Assembly (NCBI RefSeq): GCF_022682495.2
Contig: NC_071391.1
Coordinates: 80,255,161 to 80,319,160, forward strand
DNA from: Desmodus rotundus
Lineage: Eukaryota; Chordata; Mammalia; Chiroptera; Phyllostomidae
Direction of reading: 5' to 3'
Length of the DNA: 64,000 nucleotides
Both the position numbers and the translations under genes were made by a program. The notes below the pieces were generated by a model. That model worked only from the letters and a program-made list of their open reading frames with translations, ran no database searches and was not told the DNA's origin. Shown here one piece after another: positions 36,037 through 48,716 of this stretch; position 1 is the stretch's first letter; every line of letters starts with the position of its first letter.

Positions 36037-37235
36037 AAATCATCTCCATATAGAACAAAACTTCATTACAATCTTCTAAGTATTCTGTAAATTTCAGTGG
36101 GGAATCTCAGTCTTTGTAAATCTACTGAAAAGAGGAGTCAGAGTTGGGACTAAAAGAAAGGACCAGTGGGGAGTTTTCTACCAGGAGGGTCACAAAAGTC
36201 AGAAATAAAATCATTCAAAAGGAGGTGGGTTACAAGGGAGTAACAAAATTGGGATGACAATATTTGGCTTGGTAGTAAGAGGCCAAGAAAAACCAATACT
36301 AATACTGACAAGATGTGTAGAATCTGGTGTGTTTTGGTAGAGTGGAATTAAAACTGGGGCCTGGCTTGAGGTCTGAATGTACCTCATCCCTCTCACCTTA
36401 GGTAATATCTTGTCCATGGTTCTATTATGGCGCTACCAGTGTTGAGTGTCATGTCTATTCCTTTCCTAGGTGGTCAACTTGCTGAGCTCAGGTGTGTATT
36501 TGACTTAGGATTCCTAGTCTTTATCAGGATTCCTGGCACACAGTCAGCTCTCAATAAATGTTGAATGAATGGACAGCTGCAGTCTTGAGGACATTATCCA
36601 TAGAATAGCCTTGCAGATATTCTATGACTCAATAAACTGATAGATATGCCAAAAATTTGTTTCTAAAGTGGGTCTGAGTCTTGGGAAGTCTCTAGAATAA
36701 AATGTTTTGGAATTATCCATTAGAGTTTATGAAACCATGTGTGGTTCTTGTTCTTGTTGTCTTGTTATTTTGGTAAAGTTATATTTTTCATTAAGCATTT
36801 AAGACCTATGCCACGGCTGCATTGAAGTCACATTTCCTAGGTTTAGGCATTGCTGATGACCTCAGTGCACTGCATTCAAGGATGCACCCCATGTGTGTCT
36901 GTGACTGGTTTTGTTAATAATAGTTTTCCTTTTCTCATTAAAGTCTGACATTTTAGAAGCCAAATGCTGGTCTACACTCAATTGGACTTTTGTACTAGGC
37001 TGGAACTGAGGTCTAGAAGAAAGAGAAAGTAAAAATGGAAAAACATGTAAGACTGAAATGGCACAACTAGGATGATAACTTTAGTTCATTCCCCTTCTGA
37101 CACCTGGAAATTAAGGGACAATCACTTACCCAGAGAGATATAAAGAATTGTGCAAAGATCCAGGGAAAGATCAGGCCTATCTCTAATATGTTATATATTC
37201 CTCAGCTGGTACGTTTTCTTTTGCCCCAGGTGTTT
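36037..37235. other. Unassigned sequence with a MIR/L2-type 3' end
   Basis: At about 36,520-36,572, 'ttcctggcacacagtcagct' plus 'caataaatgttgaatgaatg' is the conserved 3' end shared by MIR/L2-type elements (plus strand). The remainder has no recognisable feature. Confidence 0.5.
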
Positions 37236-37239
37236 TCAG

Positions 37240-37620
37240 TTGGCACTGCATTAGTCAGTTATTCCTGCATAATAAACAACCACTAAATTTCAGAGGCATA
37301 CAACTGTAAGATGTCAGTTTCATTCACATGGGCTGAGATAGGCTGGGGTGACTTAGTGCCTCTAAGCTGCCCACTGGTCCCAGTATGCCTATGTATCTCT
37401 CACCCTCCCTGCTCCAAAGGCTATCCAGGTGAAGCTTCATTTATGGCAATGGCAGAGGAAAAAGAGGGCCCACACAATCAGACAAGAACATTTCAAATGA
37501 AACGAAATTTGAAATTATAAAATGGGTATCTCATTGGACAAAGCAGATCACATAGCCAAACCCAAACTCCAAGGGTGACGAAGTATATTATTTCCATGGA
37601 AGAGGCAGAGAAAGTAAATA
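37240..37620. repeat. Possible ancient interspersed repeat, family not named
   Basis: 'agtcagttattcctgcataa', 'tcacatgggctgagataggc' and 'acaaagcagatcacatagcc' resemble, in order, an old mammalian repeat. The 69-residue frame at 37,311-37,520 lies inside it and is not a gene. Confidence 0.35.
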
Positions 37621-37884
37621 TTTTAAATGACAAATATTCACAGGCAGAGCCCTAGTCTGATGCATTTCAAGATTAATGAAGATAATTACACTAAGCAGGT
37701 TAAGGGTAAGTGAATATTGTATCATTAAGCCTCAGATGTCTTTACTCTCATATATTGCTAATAGGAGTGAATTGATACAATATTTCTACACTATATACAT
37801 TAGCATTTTTTTAGTTGTTGACTTCTAAGAATTTTCCTGAGATGCCTAGAAAAACTTTTTACATAAATTCATCAATCTCATATT

Positions 37885-38160
37885 TATGTTAGTGAAATAC
37901 TGGAAACAACTACAAGGGATTGGATGAATAAGGTATGGCACATCCAGATAACAGAGTATCTGTGCCACATTACAGTGATGTTATAGAAGAATATTTAATG
38001 ACACAAGACAGTAAGGTCAGCATACTTATTTAATGAAGAAAGCATGTTACAATATAGTAAGTATAATATCCTAATTTTGTTCATAAATGTGAAGGTATAG
38101 GTATTCATATTAAGATTCTGTAGAGATATAAAATAAAATATAATGAAGGTTATTGTCGGT
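37885..38160 (+). mobile_element. Ancient L1 3' fragment (probable)
   Basis: 'agtgaaatactggaaacaac' is followed by a stretch reading like the end of ORF2 and the 3'UTR of an old L1. It is very diverged. Confidence 0.35.
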
Positions 38161-38870
38161 GGAGACAGTTTCCCTCTGAATCCCATTGTACCCTTCCTCT
38201 TTATACTGGAGGAAAACTAGATTACCCAGGGACTACATCTGCCTGTTTCTCTTAGTGACCATGTGACATAGTTCTTGTAAGCAGAATGTGAGTAAAAATA
38301 ATGTTTGTCCATAAATTCTTGCACAATTCTTCCTTCTCTTACTGATAGCTGGAGTGGTGATGGCTAGAATAAACTTGTAAGGCACATTCAAGTTGACAGA
38401 ACTACTACTTTATTTGAAATGTTCTCCTTAGAATTCTTATACAAGAGGAAAATTAATTCTGATAATCTCACTCAATTTTAGGGTCACTTTATTATAGCAA
38501 CTCACATAAACTCTACTACAGTAGGCTTACAAATTATTTTTATTCTCTTTAATATGGTTTTCTGCATTTTTCAAATTTTCCATTTTGGATAAATAGTAAT
38601 GCATAATTAACACAGGGAATAAATATTTTTAAACCTAGACATCTAACTCCAAGACTTCCTGAAAATAATGAATCACAAATGTTTTGAGCAGGTACCATTT
38701 TTTTCTTATTTATTTTTTTTTAATTTATGGTGCAGGAAACCAATGGTGATTTCTAGACCCTTCCATTTCTGTTATCTTTCCCATATTTCAAGGTCCATTT
38801 TAACCAAGAAAGTTTGGAAATGGAATGTAGAGTTTGGAGCTCAGGCCAAAATGGACTTGAAATTCCTTCT
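38160..38870. other. Unassigned sequence
   Basis: I see no gene. The frame at 38,668-38,883 has no motif. Confidence 0.4.
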
Positions 38871-38879
38871 GAGATTTGG

Positions 38880-39010
38880 ATAAATTAGCTGACCTCTCTG
38901 ACTCTCAATTTTTCTCAACTATAAAACTTGTAAGATGATTGTGAGGCTTAAATGAGCGCATGAGGAAATACACAGCCCAATGGTGTTTAGCACATTGGTA
39001 TAAATATTTC
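38880..39010 (+). repeat. MIR SINE fragment
   Basis: 'gctgacctctctgactctca', 'tttctcaactataaaactt' and 'gattgtgaggcttaaatgag' are in forward MIR order. Confidence 0.65.
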
Positions 39011-41040
39011 ATGAGATGTATATTTTCTTTACTTCATTTTCATCATTTACAAAAATCTGACCACTTGCACCAAACACCTGATATTGAGAAATGTGTCAAA
39101 TGTACAATTTTGTCTTCTTAAGCTCATGTTTTGACCTCTCATTCAAAATTTCACAATCCTCTGGAAAGACAAAGTATAGCATTACATGACTGAATATGTC
39201 ACAGAATTCTTCTTCCCTATTCATTTTCCCATTAGGCAGCTGGCCAGTAGAGTTAAGAAGGGAACATGCTGACAGGCTTTCATGGTTAGCACAACATTGC
39301 TCCACCCCACTCTAGCTCACATTTTGCAAAATATAGCTGAGGCAGAGAATTGTGTTGCTCTTGGCAGAAATCAGAGCTTACTTTGTGTAAACACAATTAA
39401 AAAGTAAGGTGCAGGGGGGAGATGTTAACAGAAAAAAAAAAAAACCAGTCTGCAAAGGCACTCTATGGTTATTTCATTACATATGGTTTCTGAAAAACCT
39501 AGAAATAACAACATGCATAGTCATGAAGCTCAACTTAAAGTCACTAACTCCTATAGCTACTCATAACCTTTCCTCTATGCTGTACCTCTTCCCTCTCATT
39601 TAATTAGCATATTTAATCTACATTAAATCTTATATTTGACATCCATAAGCAAAAAAATACACACAAAATACTTTTATATGGTAAATCTTTAATGAAATAT
39701 TTAGACTTCAGTTCTTGTCCCTGTTTTTCTCCTTCTATTTCAGGATATCTTTCTCTCTGTCTTTATCTTTGTCTCTTTCTCTTTATCTCTCTCATTTTTC
39801 CTCCCTCTCTCCCTCTTTCCTCCCCACCCTCCCTCTTTTCCTCCATCCCTACTCAAATCTAACTTTTCTGTTATCTCTCTACACCTTACCCCCTCCCAAC
39901 TGCTAAGATTCTTTGGTCTAGTCTTCTTTATATTCTACTGTTTTGTATATCTCAAATTTTGCATATCCCCCATTTCTGATCTTGTGGAGGTAAAAGTGAT
40001 GAGGTTATCAGAACAGATGTATTCACTCACTGTTCTGTGAAACTGCACATCGTATTTTAACAGTCACTTGTATGAATGTGAGCCTTAAGTAAACTCTCCA
40101 GGAATGGCTCTCACTGAAGAAACAGAATAAGGATCTAAGAAGTAGGTGGTTTTTCATGTATATATAATTGCTGATGTTTGGCTTGTGACAATAATTATAA
40201 TTCTGCATGGGATGCTTTTCTCTCAGGGAGTATTTGAGTTCTTGTGCCAGATAGAAGATACTGAAACCAGTATAATGAATGTCTGAACCCATACTCTCTG
40301 TTTCATGGCTGTGAACTTGATCTCATTTACTGCAATGCTTGCAAAGCTGCATTTCTCAGGAGCAAATGAAGCAATTGGAGATGAAATCTGGGAATGAGGT
40401 GCCAGGTCAGGATTTCAGCAAGATTAAAGGTAAGAAACTATAAAATACATTCACCCAAAGACAATTGTTATATCAAGGAAGGACAGCAAAGGCAAACCAG
40501 AGCACTGCTCAGTTATGAGAGGGAGGAGCAGGTATGGGGATAAAGGGGACACACGTGAATTTTGAAGACCTTGACACCTCAGTGGGGTCTTTCTGGGGTT
40601 CCGAGGCACAGTCCACATGAAGCTGTGGGAAAATGAGAGATGCTATGTGAGTTCTGTCATTTGCACAGAAGTAGTTTGGGAAGATACAGGTGGAAAAGGC
40701 TGCTCCAAAAAGAAAGCAAAGCCCTGCAAAATGAATGGTTATGATAATTAATAATATAGTTACCATTACAGTGAGCTTACCTCAGGCAATTCATTATCTT
40801 CAATGTATTCTATACATTATCTTATTTAAATATAGGCAGGTGGTTTGCACCTTAAGAGAAAAGCAACTAGGGTTGAAAATTAGAATTCTTGAGAATCCTG
40901 GGAAAAACAGGACAAAGGTGTCTCAGCCAGGAATTACAGAAAAGCACTCTCAGCAGCTAAAAGTAAACCATTAGATAAACAGATGCTTTGGGAGAGGGAC
41001 AATTCTTTCTTGAATAAATGCACATGCAAGTTATTACAAA
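39011..41040. other. Unassigned sequence with a pyrimidine-rich tract
   Basis: A C/T-rich low-complexity tract lies at about 39,715-39,900 and explains the serine/leucine-rich frame there. No gene is supported elsewhere. Confidence 0.45.
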
Positions 41041-41044
41041 CTAC

Positions 41045-41250
41045 TGCACACTAAATGTACCAGCACTGGGCTAAGCAGTGTACATGCATTACATCTCTCA
41101 GTCATCACGAGAAGTCTGGGATGGAGACATCTTACAGGGAAATGGGGTTTTTACAATTTTAGAAAATTCTCCAAGATTATATAGCTGGAAAGTGACTGAG
41201 CTAAAATTTAAAACCCAGAACAGTTTTCCTCCAGACTCTGTCCTTTAATT
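41045..41250 (-). repeat. MIR SINE
   Basis: 'accagcactgggctaagcag', 'catgcattacatctctcagt' and 'tatatagctggaaagtgact' plus 'gagctaaaatttaaaaccc' are in reverse-strand MIR order. Confidence 0.65.
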
Positions 41251-42890
41251 GTTGTAATATGCCACCTCTGGTCTCATCTTTTTTGGTTCCTATCTGAAGT
41301 CTCATTGTTGAAGATCATTCTCCTTCACCCTCCTCAACAAATCTGACAATTTTCCTAATTATTACTTTAACTGAAACCATGAAATGAATATTCAGTTATT
41401 TTCATCAGGACAGAACGTCCTAAATCCTTCTCTTCCTGAGGCACAATGTGACACCACCTTAAACTCAGAATAAGCATGCAACACTCTTTTACCAAACTCT
41501 TTCACGTGTCAGATCAGATCAAATTCTCTTGGTGCCAAAGCTTAATGCTAAATCATATAGCTCAGTTTTGTGTCATAATATCAGCTTGCATTTCTTTAGC
41601 ACCTGTCATCCCCATGGATACCAAAGCAAATTACAACCATAGACCAATATGCATCTATATATAGGTGTCTCTTCACCTCATTGGGGACACAGTTACTCAG
41701 CGTCTTGAAGATTGCCTGACAGCTCTAAAGAAGAATGAAGAAAATGGAATATATCCGTTTAAATCAGAATATCCCTTGCGCTGCATATTCACTTAAAGCA
41801 GGATAAATTTGAAGCTAGAAAATATCTTAATTACATATAGAATTTTTAATGTTGTATGAGTTAAATGTACCATTTACCATTGCATTATTATGTCTAAAAA
41901 ACCCATTTTTTTGAAATGTAACACTGTGCTAAAAATTCTGTTTTCTACATTAAAAAATCAAGTGTTGATTTGTTTAATTAGAGTCATGTTTCTATACTCT
42001 TCTGAATGCCACAAGTTCCTTTTGAATAATGACAATGTTTTTCACTACAGACAAAAGAGAAAAAGTGTTCCCATCCATGATACTCATTATTTTTTTAATT
42101 ACAAATAATTCAACACATATTAAACATCAAGTATTTTACACCCTCTTCTCAGTGATGCAGTGCAGGTAGTATAGGTAAGAATATAAACAATAAATAAGTC
42201 ATAATACCTGCTCTAAAGAAACTCACAATATAATAAGAGAAACAGATATAAACCAATTTACACATGTTAGACATGATATGGTTACAATGCATGCAAAGTT
42301 TTGTGGGACACTGAAGAGGAAACAACAAATTCTCCCTGGGGGAACAGGGAATGGCAACAGAGGAGGTGGATAACATGCACTGAAAAGAATAGTGGTGGGA
42401 GAAAATCCCCCATGAGCCTTACATGTTTCTGCACATCTTGTGAATATGGCATTGCCCTCTTGTTTTGGACTATCTTTTCAAGGACGTCTGTGTAGCCAGC
42501 ACCCTTAGAAGACAGAGCTAATGTCTCCCTCCTGAGAAAAAGGCAGATTTTCTTACTTCCCATTATAATAAAGATAATCTTTCCCTCGGAAGCAAAGAGC
42601 AGTCAGGCTTGCAGACTGTTATAAAAGAAGCATATTCCCTAAGCTTGGGGTTCTTTAGCTGCAGTGTAACAGCTGAATAACATTCATCGGACTCCTCCAA
42701 ATCAGACCCATAGGACTTGGAATGAAGGATGAAGAGGAAGTGATACAAACATTACTCTCATGGTCTTTGCTCTGTCATGAGTATTAAAATTCTTTGTCTC
42801 TGACCCAAGAGTCTTGTATCTTCTGACAGCATTCATGAAATACAAACATGTTAACTCAGTCTCAGACCCTTCACATTTCCTTACAGGTAA
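41251..42890. other. Unassigned sequence
   Basis: No gene is supported. The part near 42,150-42,300 ('aatacctgctctaaagaaac') resembles the same unnamed old mammalian repeat as at 29.2-29.8 kb. Confidence 0.4.
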
Positions 42891-42969
42891 CCTTTACTAC
42901 AAACCAGAATCTTGTCTAAGCACTTTATATTTATTAACTCACTCTCACAACAGTGCTTAATATAGGTAC

Positions 42970-43383
42970 AATAGTCCCTCTTGTTTATATTTCACTTTTT
43001 GTTGTTTCAGTTACCCATGGTCAATTGCAATCCAAAAATATTAAATAAAAAGCTTCAGAAATAAACAATTCATGAGTTTAAAATTGCACATCATTCTTAA
43101 GCTATCATGCTCCACCCTACCTGAGACACAAATCATCCCTTTGTCCAATGTATCCACACAATGTAGTCTAGTCAAATTCACTTCTACAGCATCGCAGTGC
43201 TTGTGTTCAGGTAATCCGTATTTTACTTAATAATAACCCCAAAGTGTAAGAGTAGTTTAAAGTTTATCATGCGTAAGCAGGTATAGGAAAAAAACAGTGT
43301 GTGCATCAGGTTTGGTACAATCTGCAGTTTCAGGCATCTACAGAGTATCTTGAAACATACCCCCCAGATAAGGGAGGACTACT
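42970..43383. mobile_element. Tigger-type (pogo/Tc1-mariner) non-autonomous DNA transposon
   Basis: Terminal inverted repeats are recognisable: left 'tagtccctcttgttta' (about 42,972) and right 'cagataagggaggacta' (ending about 43,381). Next to the ends lie 'ccaaaaatattaaataaaa', 'agaaataaacaattcatgag' and 'tgcagtttcaggcatctac', all typical of Tigger ends. The internal transposase is largely missing. A partial MIR precedes it (42,895-42,969). It is a fossil element. Confidence 0.8.
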
Positions 43384-43389
43384 CTTATT

Positions 43390-46300
43390 ATTATTAAAAT
43401 CATCCCTGTATCGCTAGTGAAAAAATTATATGAGAAACTAGGAGAGTACATAAGCAGCACAGGTATGATATAAATCTGTGCAATCTGGATTGAGAGTCTG
43501 CAAACTTCACTGCTTAACTTGGCTGCCTCCATGGCTGGAAGCTCAATGCACTTCACTGCTGGTGAGCTGGAAGTGTGCCATGACCTACAGTTTGGCTTCT
43601 TCATGAAAAGATTCTGTTCACATTGTAAGGAACAATGAAAAAGCCTCTTGGGAGAGTAGGAAATAGTGTCCAGATATTCACAGGATTGTGGAAATGGGAT
43701 GGGATTATCCAGGGAGAGTTCAGGTAGAGGGGAGGAGCCAATAAAGGAAGCTGACAAGGAGTATCCTATGAGTAGAAGGGAATCTGAAGAGTGTGGTGTA
43801 AGAAGAGCCAAGACAGGAGAATTTTTCAGGGTGAGGTGGTTTATGAAAAGCACCCTTTGCATTTGGCAACATAAAAGTCGCTATAATGTTCATGAAGGTA
43901 GTTTTGATGGAATGATGAAGACAGAAGCTAGTTTAGAAAAAAAGGGAAATTAGTTGTATACATAATATTTTCTAAAAGTTTGGGCTGAAAGGATGTTAAC
44001 TAGAGGGATATGAAGTCATTGTAAGGTTTCATTATCATTTTTTAAAAAAATTTAGATGGGAAATACCAGAACAATGGGAATGATGCCATGGAGATAGAAA
44101 AATGGTTATGTTCGAAACAATGATAACAAAAGGAGAAAAAATCCTGAAAAAGTAAGAGAGGATATGATTTATAAAGGGGTGGGGTGCTAAAGAGACTAAT
44201 CCATGAAGATGTTCAGCAAGTCAATGGCAGTAAGGGATTAAAACTAGACCTGTAGTTTTTTCCCTCAACTGTAACTTTTTTCAAATATCATGTGATGCTT
44301 TTTCAACCCAGCATTTACCAAAGAAGCAAAGAGCAAGAAGCAGTAATGTTTTTTTGATGATTAGATTTCACTAGTAAAACATAGTTATTCAGAGAACACT
44401 CTTTGAAAATGTAAATCTAAGGGACTAGACACAATACATGCCTGGGGTCATTATAACTTAACATTGATATTTTTATTCCTGTATTTGCATGGTTTAGTGC
44501 TTGAGGTGAGCTGAGCCAAGAGTATCTTTACAACAATACTCAGGCTTCTATTGTCTGACACAATTTCCCAACACATCAATTTCCCAGGAAGCTGGATACC
44601 TCAGCTATTTTGCATTATTTTCTCTAGTCATCCCTTCCCACGTATGAGACCTTTATAAGGTTGGCGACTACTTTTCCCAGGTTCTGCCTCCAATTTCTAC
44701 TTAAAACTAGGAGACCACCACCAAGAAATATAGAGTGTGGAATACAGTACCCATCTCATCCAGGACAATTGATAAAGCATGAAGCATATTAATTTTTGTT
44801 TTATTTTGTTTGTCAAGTACATATTCATTCAACAGACTTGTAGTAGCTGAATGCAAAACCCATTTTGTTTTCTTGTATATTTAATTGTTTACACTATTAC
44901 AAATGAATTCTGGGCCACAAATGAACTAAGCAAGGCTGCCTTCACTCTAGGTTGCAAAGTTATGTTCTAACAAAAATGCAACCCCCCCCCAAAAAAAAAC
45001 CCCAATACAAAGGATCTTACATAAGGGAGAATGAGCTATGTTCATTTACTCTGATAAGTATGATGGACTTTTCATTGCAAAAATACTTAACAGTACACAG
45101 ATAAACTTACTGTTGTACATCATGTAAAATTAATGAAATAATTATAATGTCAGCTCTCATGGAGACATCTGACAGCTTAATTTTTACCATTTTTGTAAAG
45201 AGAGAAACAACAGCAAGTGGGGGGGGGGCGCACACACCCATGCACTCTTAGGCAGGCAAGCGCACAAAAGTGTTATAACAATAAATTTTGTCCTGACATC
45301 TAAAACCAGAAATTGCTGTTCATCTTCATACCTACCTATGTATAATGACTTAGGATTTTCATTTTTTACTATATATATGATTTTGCAGGTAGTAGGTAGA
45401 CTATACATAAATATATTTTGTTTCCTTAAGAAGGTAGTAATATCTTGATGGCAAAAACTCTAGCTTCATTCTTGATGTATTATCTCCCTCATAACTACCT
45501 CTTGGAGAGTATTCTAAACACAGCACCCACTCAGATGCAGCTAGTGCCACTGCTGGATTGGAAGCCGGGTCTGGGATGGGGCAGAGGTAGATGGGGGAAG
45601 CTAGTGTTGACACGTGGACAAGTCAGCAGTGTGCAACAAAGGGTTAACATGTAGAGCATTTCACATGGACTAATGGATAAGGACCAAGAACATTTAGATT
45701 TGGGGATCTAAGAGCAAAAAAGATTAAGACTCTCCAGATTAAAGAGTTAAGCCAGGATAATGCTTACAAGTTCTCCAAAAAGACAAAATATTAAATAGGG
45801 CTTCTTGGAAATTTTTGTCCACAGGCTCCAGAAGATTTTTGCAAGGTAATATAAACTCTGAAGTATATTTTTAGACTAGTTATTGAATTAAATCGTGCTC
45901 TTTAAAGGTTTTGGATTTTGCTGAGTGTGCCTTTTCCCCAGAGACATAAGAAATTGGGATGATTAATTCACAAGAACAGATATAACCTTACCCAGTTAAA
46001 ATTCTTCTAAAAAGAAGGTGGAAATTACATAATTTGGCATACCAACATAAAACTTTGTCCAGAGTTAAATAAAAATCCAGTGAGATTATAGCAGTGTTAG
46101 ACCCTGGGTCCAGGTCTACCTTACGTTATGAATGCTGACTGTACAAATCTGTGGCTGAGAGGTTGATGGTTTTGATTCTCCACTGTCTGTGTTTCTAGAG
46201 CAACATCTGCTCAGCCATTGGAACCAGAATTATTGCATTGAGCTAGTCATCATTCAGAATAAAACCTTACATTTTTAAATTATCAAATATGGAAAGCAAG

Positions 46301-46668
46301 GGAAAAATTGAACACAACGGGCACCTTTTCCTGCTATTTTAATAGAATCAAATTCAATTATGGCATTTAACAATATCATCTCCATTTCATGGACAATGGC
46401 CATGCCAGTCTCCATTAATGGTTTTTACATGCTACTTTGTCTAGTCCTCACTTTATTAATTCACTTACTCCCAGGAGGGACAATTAACAAACACAAGTCA
46501 CCTGAGTTTCAAATGACCCTTACCATGTTACCTCAGAGATAATATCTCTGGAAACTGAGCAAGAATTAATACCCAAGCTTTAACAAATGTTGCCCTGTCC
46601 CCTAACTCAGTGGTTTTCCAAGTCTGGAGGAGAAATAAAGCAGTCATCATCAAATCTGCCTACCTGTT
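43390..46668. other. Unassigned sequence
   Basis: No gene is supported. The longest frame (174 residues, 43,338-43,862, minus) overlaps the Tigger end and has no recognisable motif. A C-then-A homopolymer junction lies near 44,982-45,000 and a G-run near 45,219-45,228. Confidence 0.45.
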
Positions 46669-46684
46669 CATACATTATTTTTTT
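46669..46684 (+). repeat. Target-site duplication (left) of a HAL1
   Basis: CATACATTATTTTTT here matches CATACATTATTTTTT at 48,701-48,715 on the other side of the HAL1, apart from T-run length. It is a clear duplication. Confidence 0.85.
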
Positions 46685-46686
46685 AA

Positions 46687-48700
46687 CATATCGTTATTAG
46701 ATTTTTAAAATATATTTATTGATTTTGCTATTACAGTTGTACCATTCCCCCCCCTCACTCCACTCCATCCTGCCTACCCCCTCCCTCCCACATTCTCCCC
46801 CCATAGTTCATGTCCATGGGTCATACATGTAAGTTCTTTGCCTTCTACATTTCCTATACTATTCTTACCTTCCCCCTGTCTATTTTCTACCTACCATTTA
46901 TGCTACTTATTCTCTGTACCTTTCCCCCTTCTCTCCCCTCCCACTCCCCTGTTGATAACCCTCCATGTGATCTCCATTTCTGTGGTTCTGTTCCTATTCT
47001 AGTTGTTTGCTTAGCTTGCTTTTGTTTTTGTTTTAGGTGTGGTCGTTAACAACTGTGAGTTTGCTGTCATTTTTACTGTTCCTATTTTTTATCTTCTTTT
47101 TCTTAGATAAATCCCTTTCACATTTCATGTAATAAGGGCTTGGTGATGATGAACTCCTTGAACTTGACCTTATCTGAGAAGCACTTTATCTGCCCTTCCA
47201 TTCTAAATGATAGCTTTACTGGATACAGTAATCTTGGATGTAGGTCCTTGCCTTTCATGACTTGGAATACTTCTTTCCAGCCCCTTCTTGCCTGTAAGGT
47301 CTCTTTTGAGAAATCAACTGACAGTCTTATGGGCACTCCTTTGTAGGTAACTGTGTTCTTTTCTCTTGCTGCTTCTAAGATTCTCTCCTTCTTTTAATCT
47401 TAGGTAATGTAATTATGATGTGCCTTGGTGTGTTCCTCCTTGGATCCAGCTTCTTTGGGACCCTCTGAGCTTCCTGGACTTCCTGGAAGTCTATTTCCTT
47501 TGCCAGATTGGGAAGTTCTCCTTTATTATTTGTTCAAATAAGTTTTCAATTTTTTGTTCTTCCTCTTCTCCTTCTGGCACCCCTATAATTCGGATGTTGG
47601 AACATTTCAAGATGTCCTGGAGGTTCCTAAGTCTCTCCTCATTTTTCCAAATTCTTGTTTCTTCATTCTGTTCTGGTTGGATGTTTCTTTCTTCCTTCTG
47701 GTCCACACCGCTGATTTGAGTCCCAGTTTCCTTCACATCACTATTGGTTCCCTGTACATTTTCCTTTGTTTCTCTTAGCATAGCCTTCATTTTTTCATCT
47801 AGTTTTCAACCAAATTCAACCAATTCTGTAAGCATCCTTATTACCAGTGTTTTGAACTGTGCATCTGATAGGTTGGCTATCTGTTCGCTGCTTAGTTGAA
47901 TTATTTCTGGAGCTTTGATCTGTTCTTTCATTTGGGCCTTGTTTTTTTTTTTTTTTTGTCTTGGCACATCTGTTACGTAAAGGGGCAGAGCCTTAGGTGT
48001 TCACCAGGGCAGGGTAACGCTGATGCTACGCTGTGATGCTGTACATGGGGGAGGGGCCGAGAGGGGGCAATGGCGCCTGCTCCACTCTCCATAGGATTTC
48101 AGTCACTCCCTCCGCTACCCACAATCAAATTGGGCCCCTCTGGTGCTGGTTCCTGAGTGGGTGGGCTTATACACGCCCTAGGGCCCTGTGGGTCTCTCCA
48201 AGGACCTCTCCTGTGAGGCTGGGAGTTTCTCCTGCCGCCCCGACCCCCATGGGTGTTTTCAATCAGACGTTTGAGGCTTTATTTCCCCCGCACTGGAGCC
48301 CTGGGTTGCGCAGTCTGCTTCGCTCCCCGCCGTTTGTCCAAGTTTATCTACGCGCAAATGTGGGGCTGAGGGGTGCTACCCACCACACTGCCTGCCCCGT
48401 TCTCTGCCATTCTGAGTCCGGCCCTCTCAGTTTATCTGTGTGGAAATGTGGGGCCACAGGGTCTTCTAGTGGTCAGACTGCCTGCCCCATTTGTCCTGCA
48501 CTCCACCAGTCTCGGTCCCACCATGGCAACATGAGTCCTCTCTGCCCCAACTGCCCATCTCTGCCCCTCTTACCGGTCTGGATGAATGTTTATTGTTTTA
48601 TCTCCTTGGTATTGGACTTCCTTGCTGTTCAATTTTCTGTCAGTTCTGGTTGTGGGAGGAAGCGCAGTGTGTCTACCTATGCCACCATCTTGGTTCTCTC
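46687..48700 (-). mobile_element. HAL1 retrotransposon, full length
   Basis: From right to left: 5' end motif CCAAGATGGTGGCATAGG (about 48,675-48,692 in reverse), GC-rich 5'UTR, ORF1 relic (47,931-47,103), 3'UTR with a G-rich block (C-rich on plus, about 46,745-46,805), and A-tail. It has a convincing duplication at both ends. The 5'UTR is more CpG-rich and longer than in the 20-22 and 32-33 kb pair, so it may be a different subfamily. Confidence 0.9.
47103..47931 (-). pseudogene. ORF1: HAL1 ORF1 pseudogene
   Basis: The open stretch 47,491-47,790 spans the end of the helical region and the start of the RRM (SNIRIIGVPEGEEEEQKIEN). The open stretch 47,118-47,336 covers the C-terminal domain (VDFSKETLQARRGWKEVFQV). 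A frameshift near 47,500 and small indels upstream inactivate it. Both domains are in the order of L1 ORF1p. Confidence 0.85.
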
Positions 48701-48716
48701 CATACATTATTTTTTA

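Noticed and set aside
43338..43862. 174-codon minus-strand frame
   Set aside because: It overlaps a Tigger terminal repeat, shows no recognisable domain, and is within chance expectation for 64 kb. It was not called a gene.
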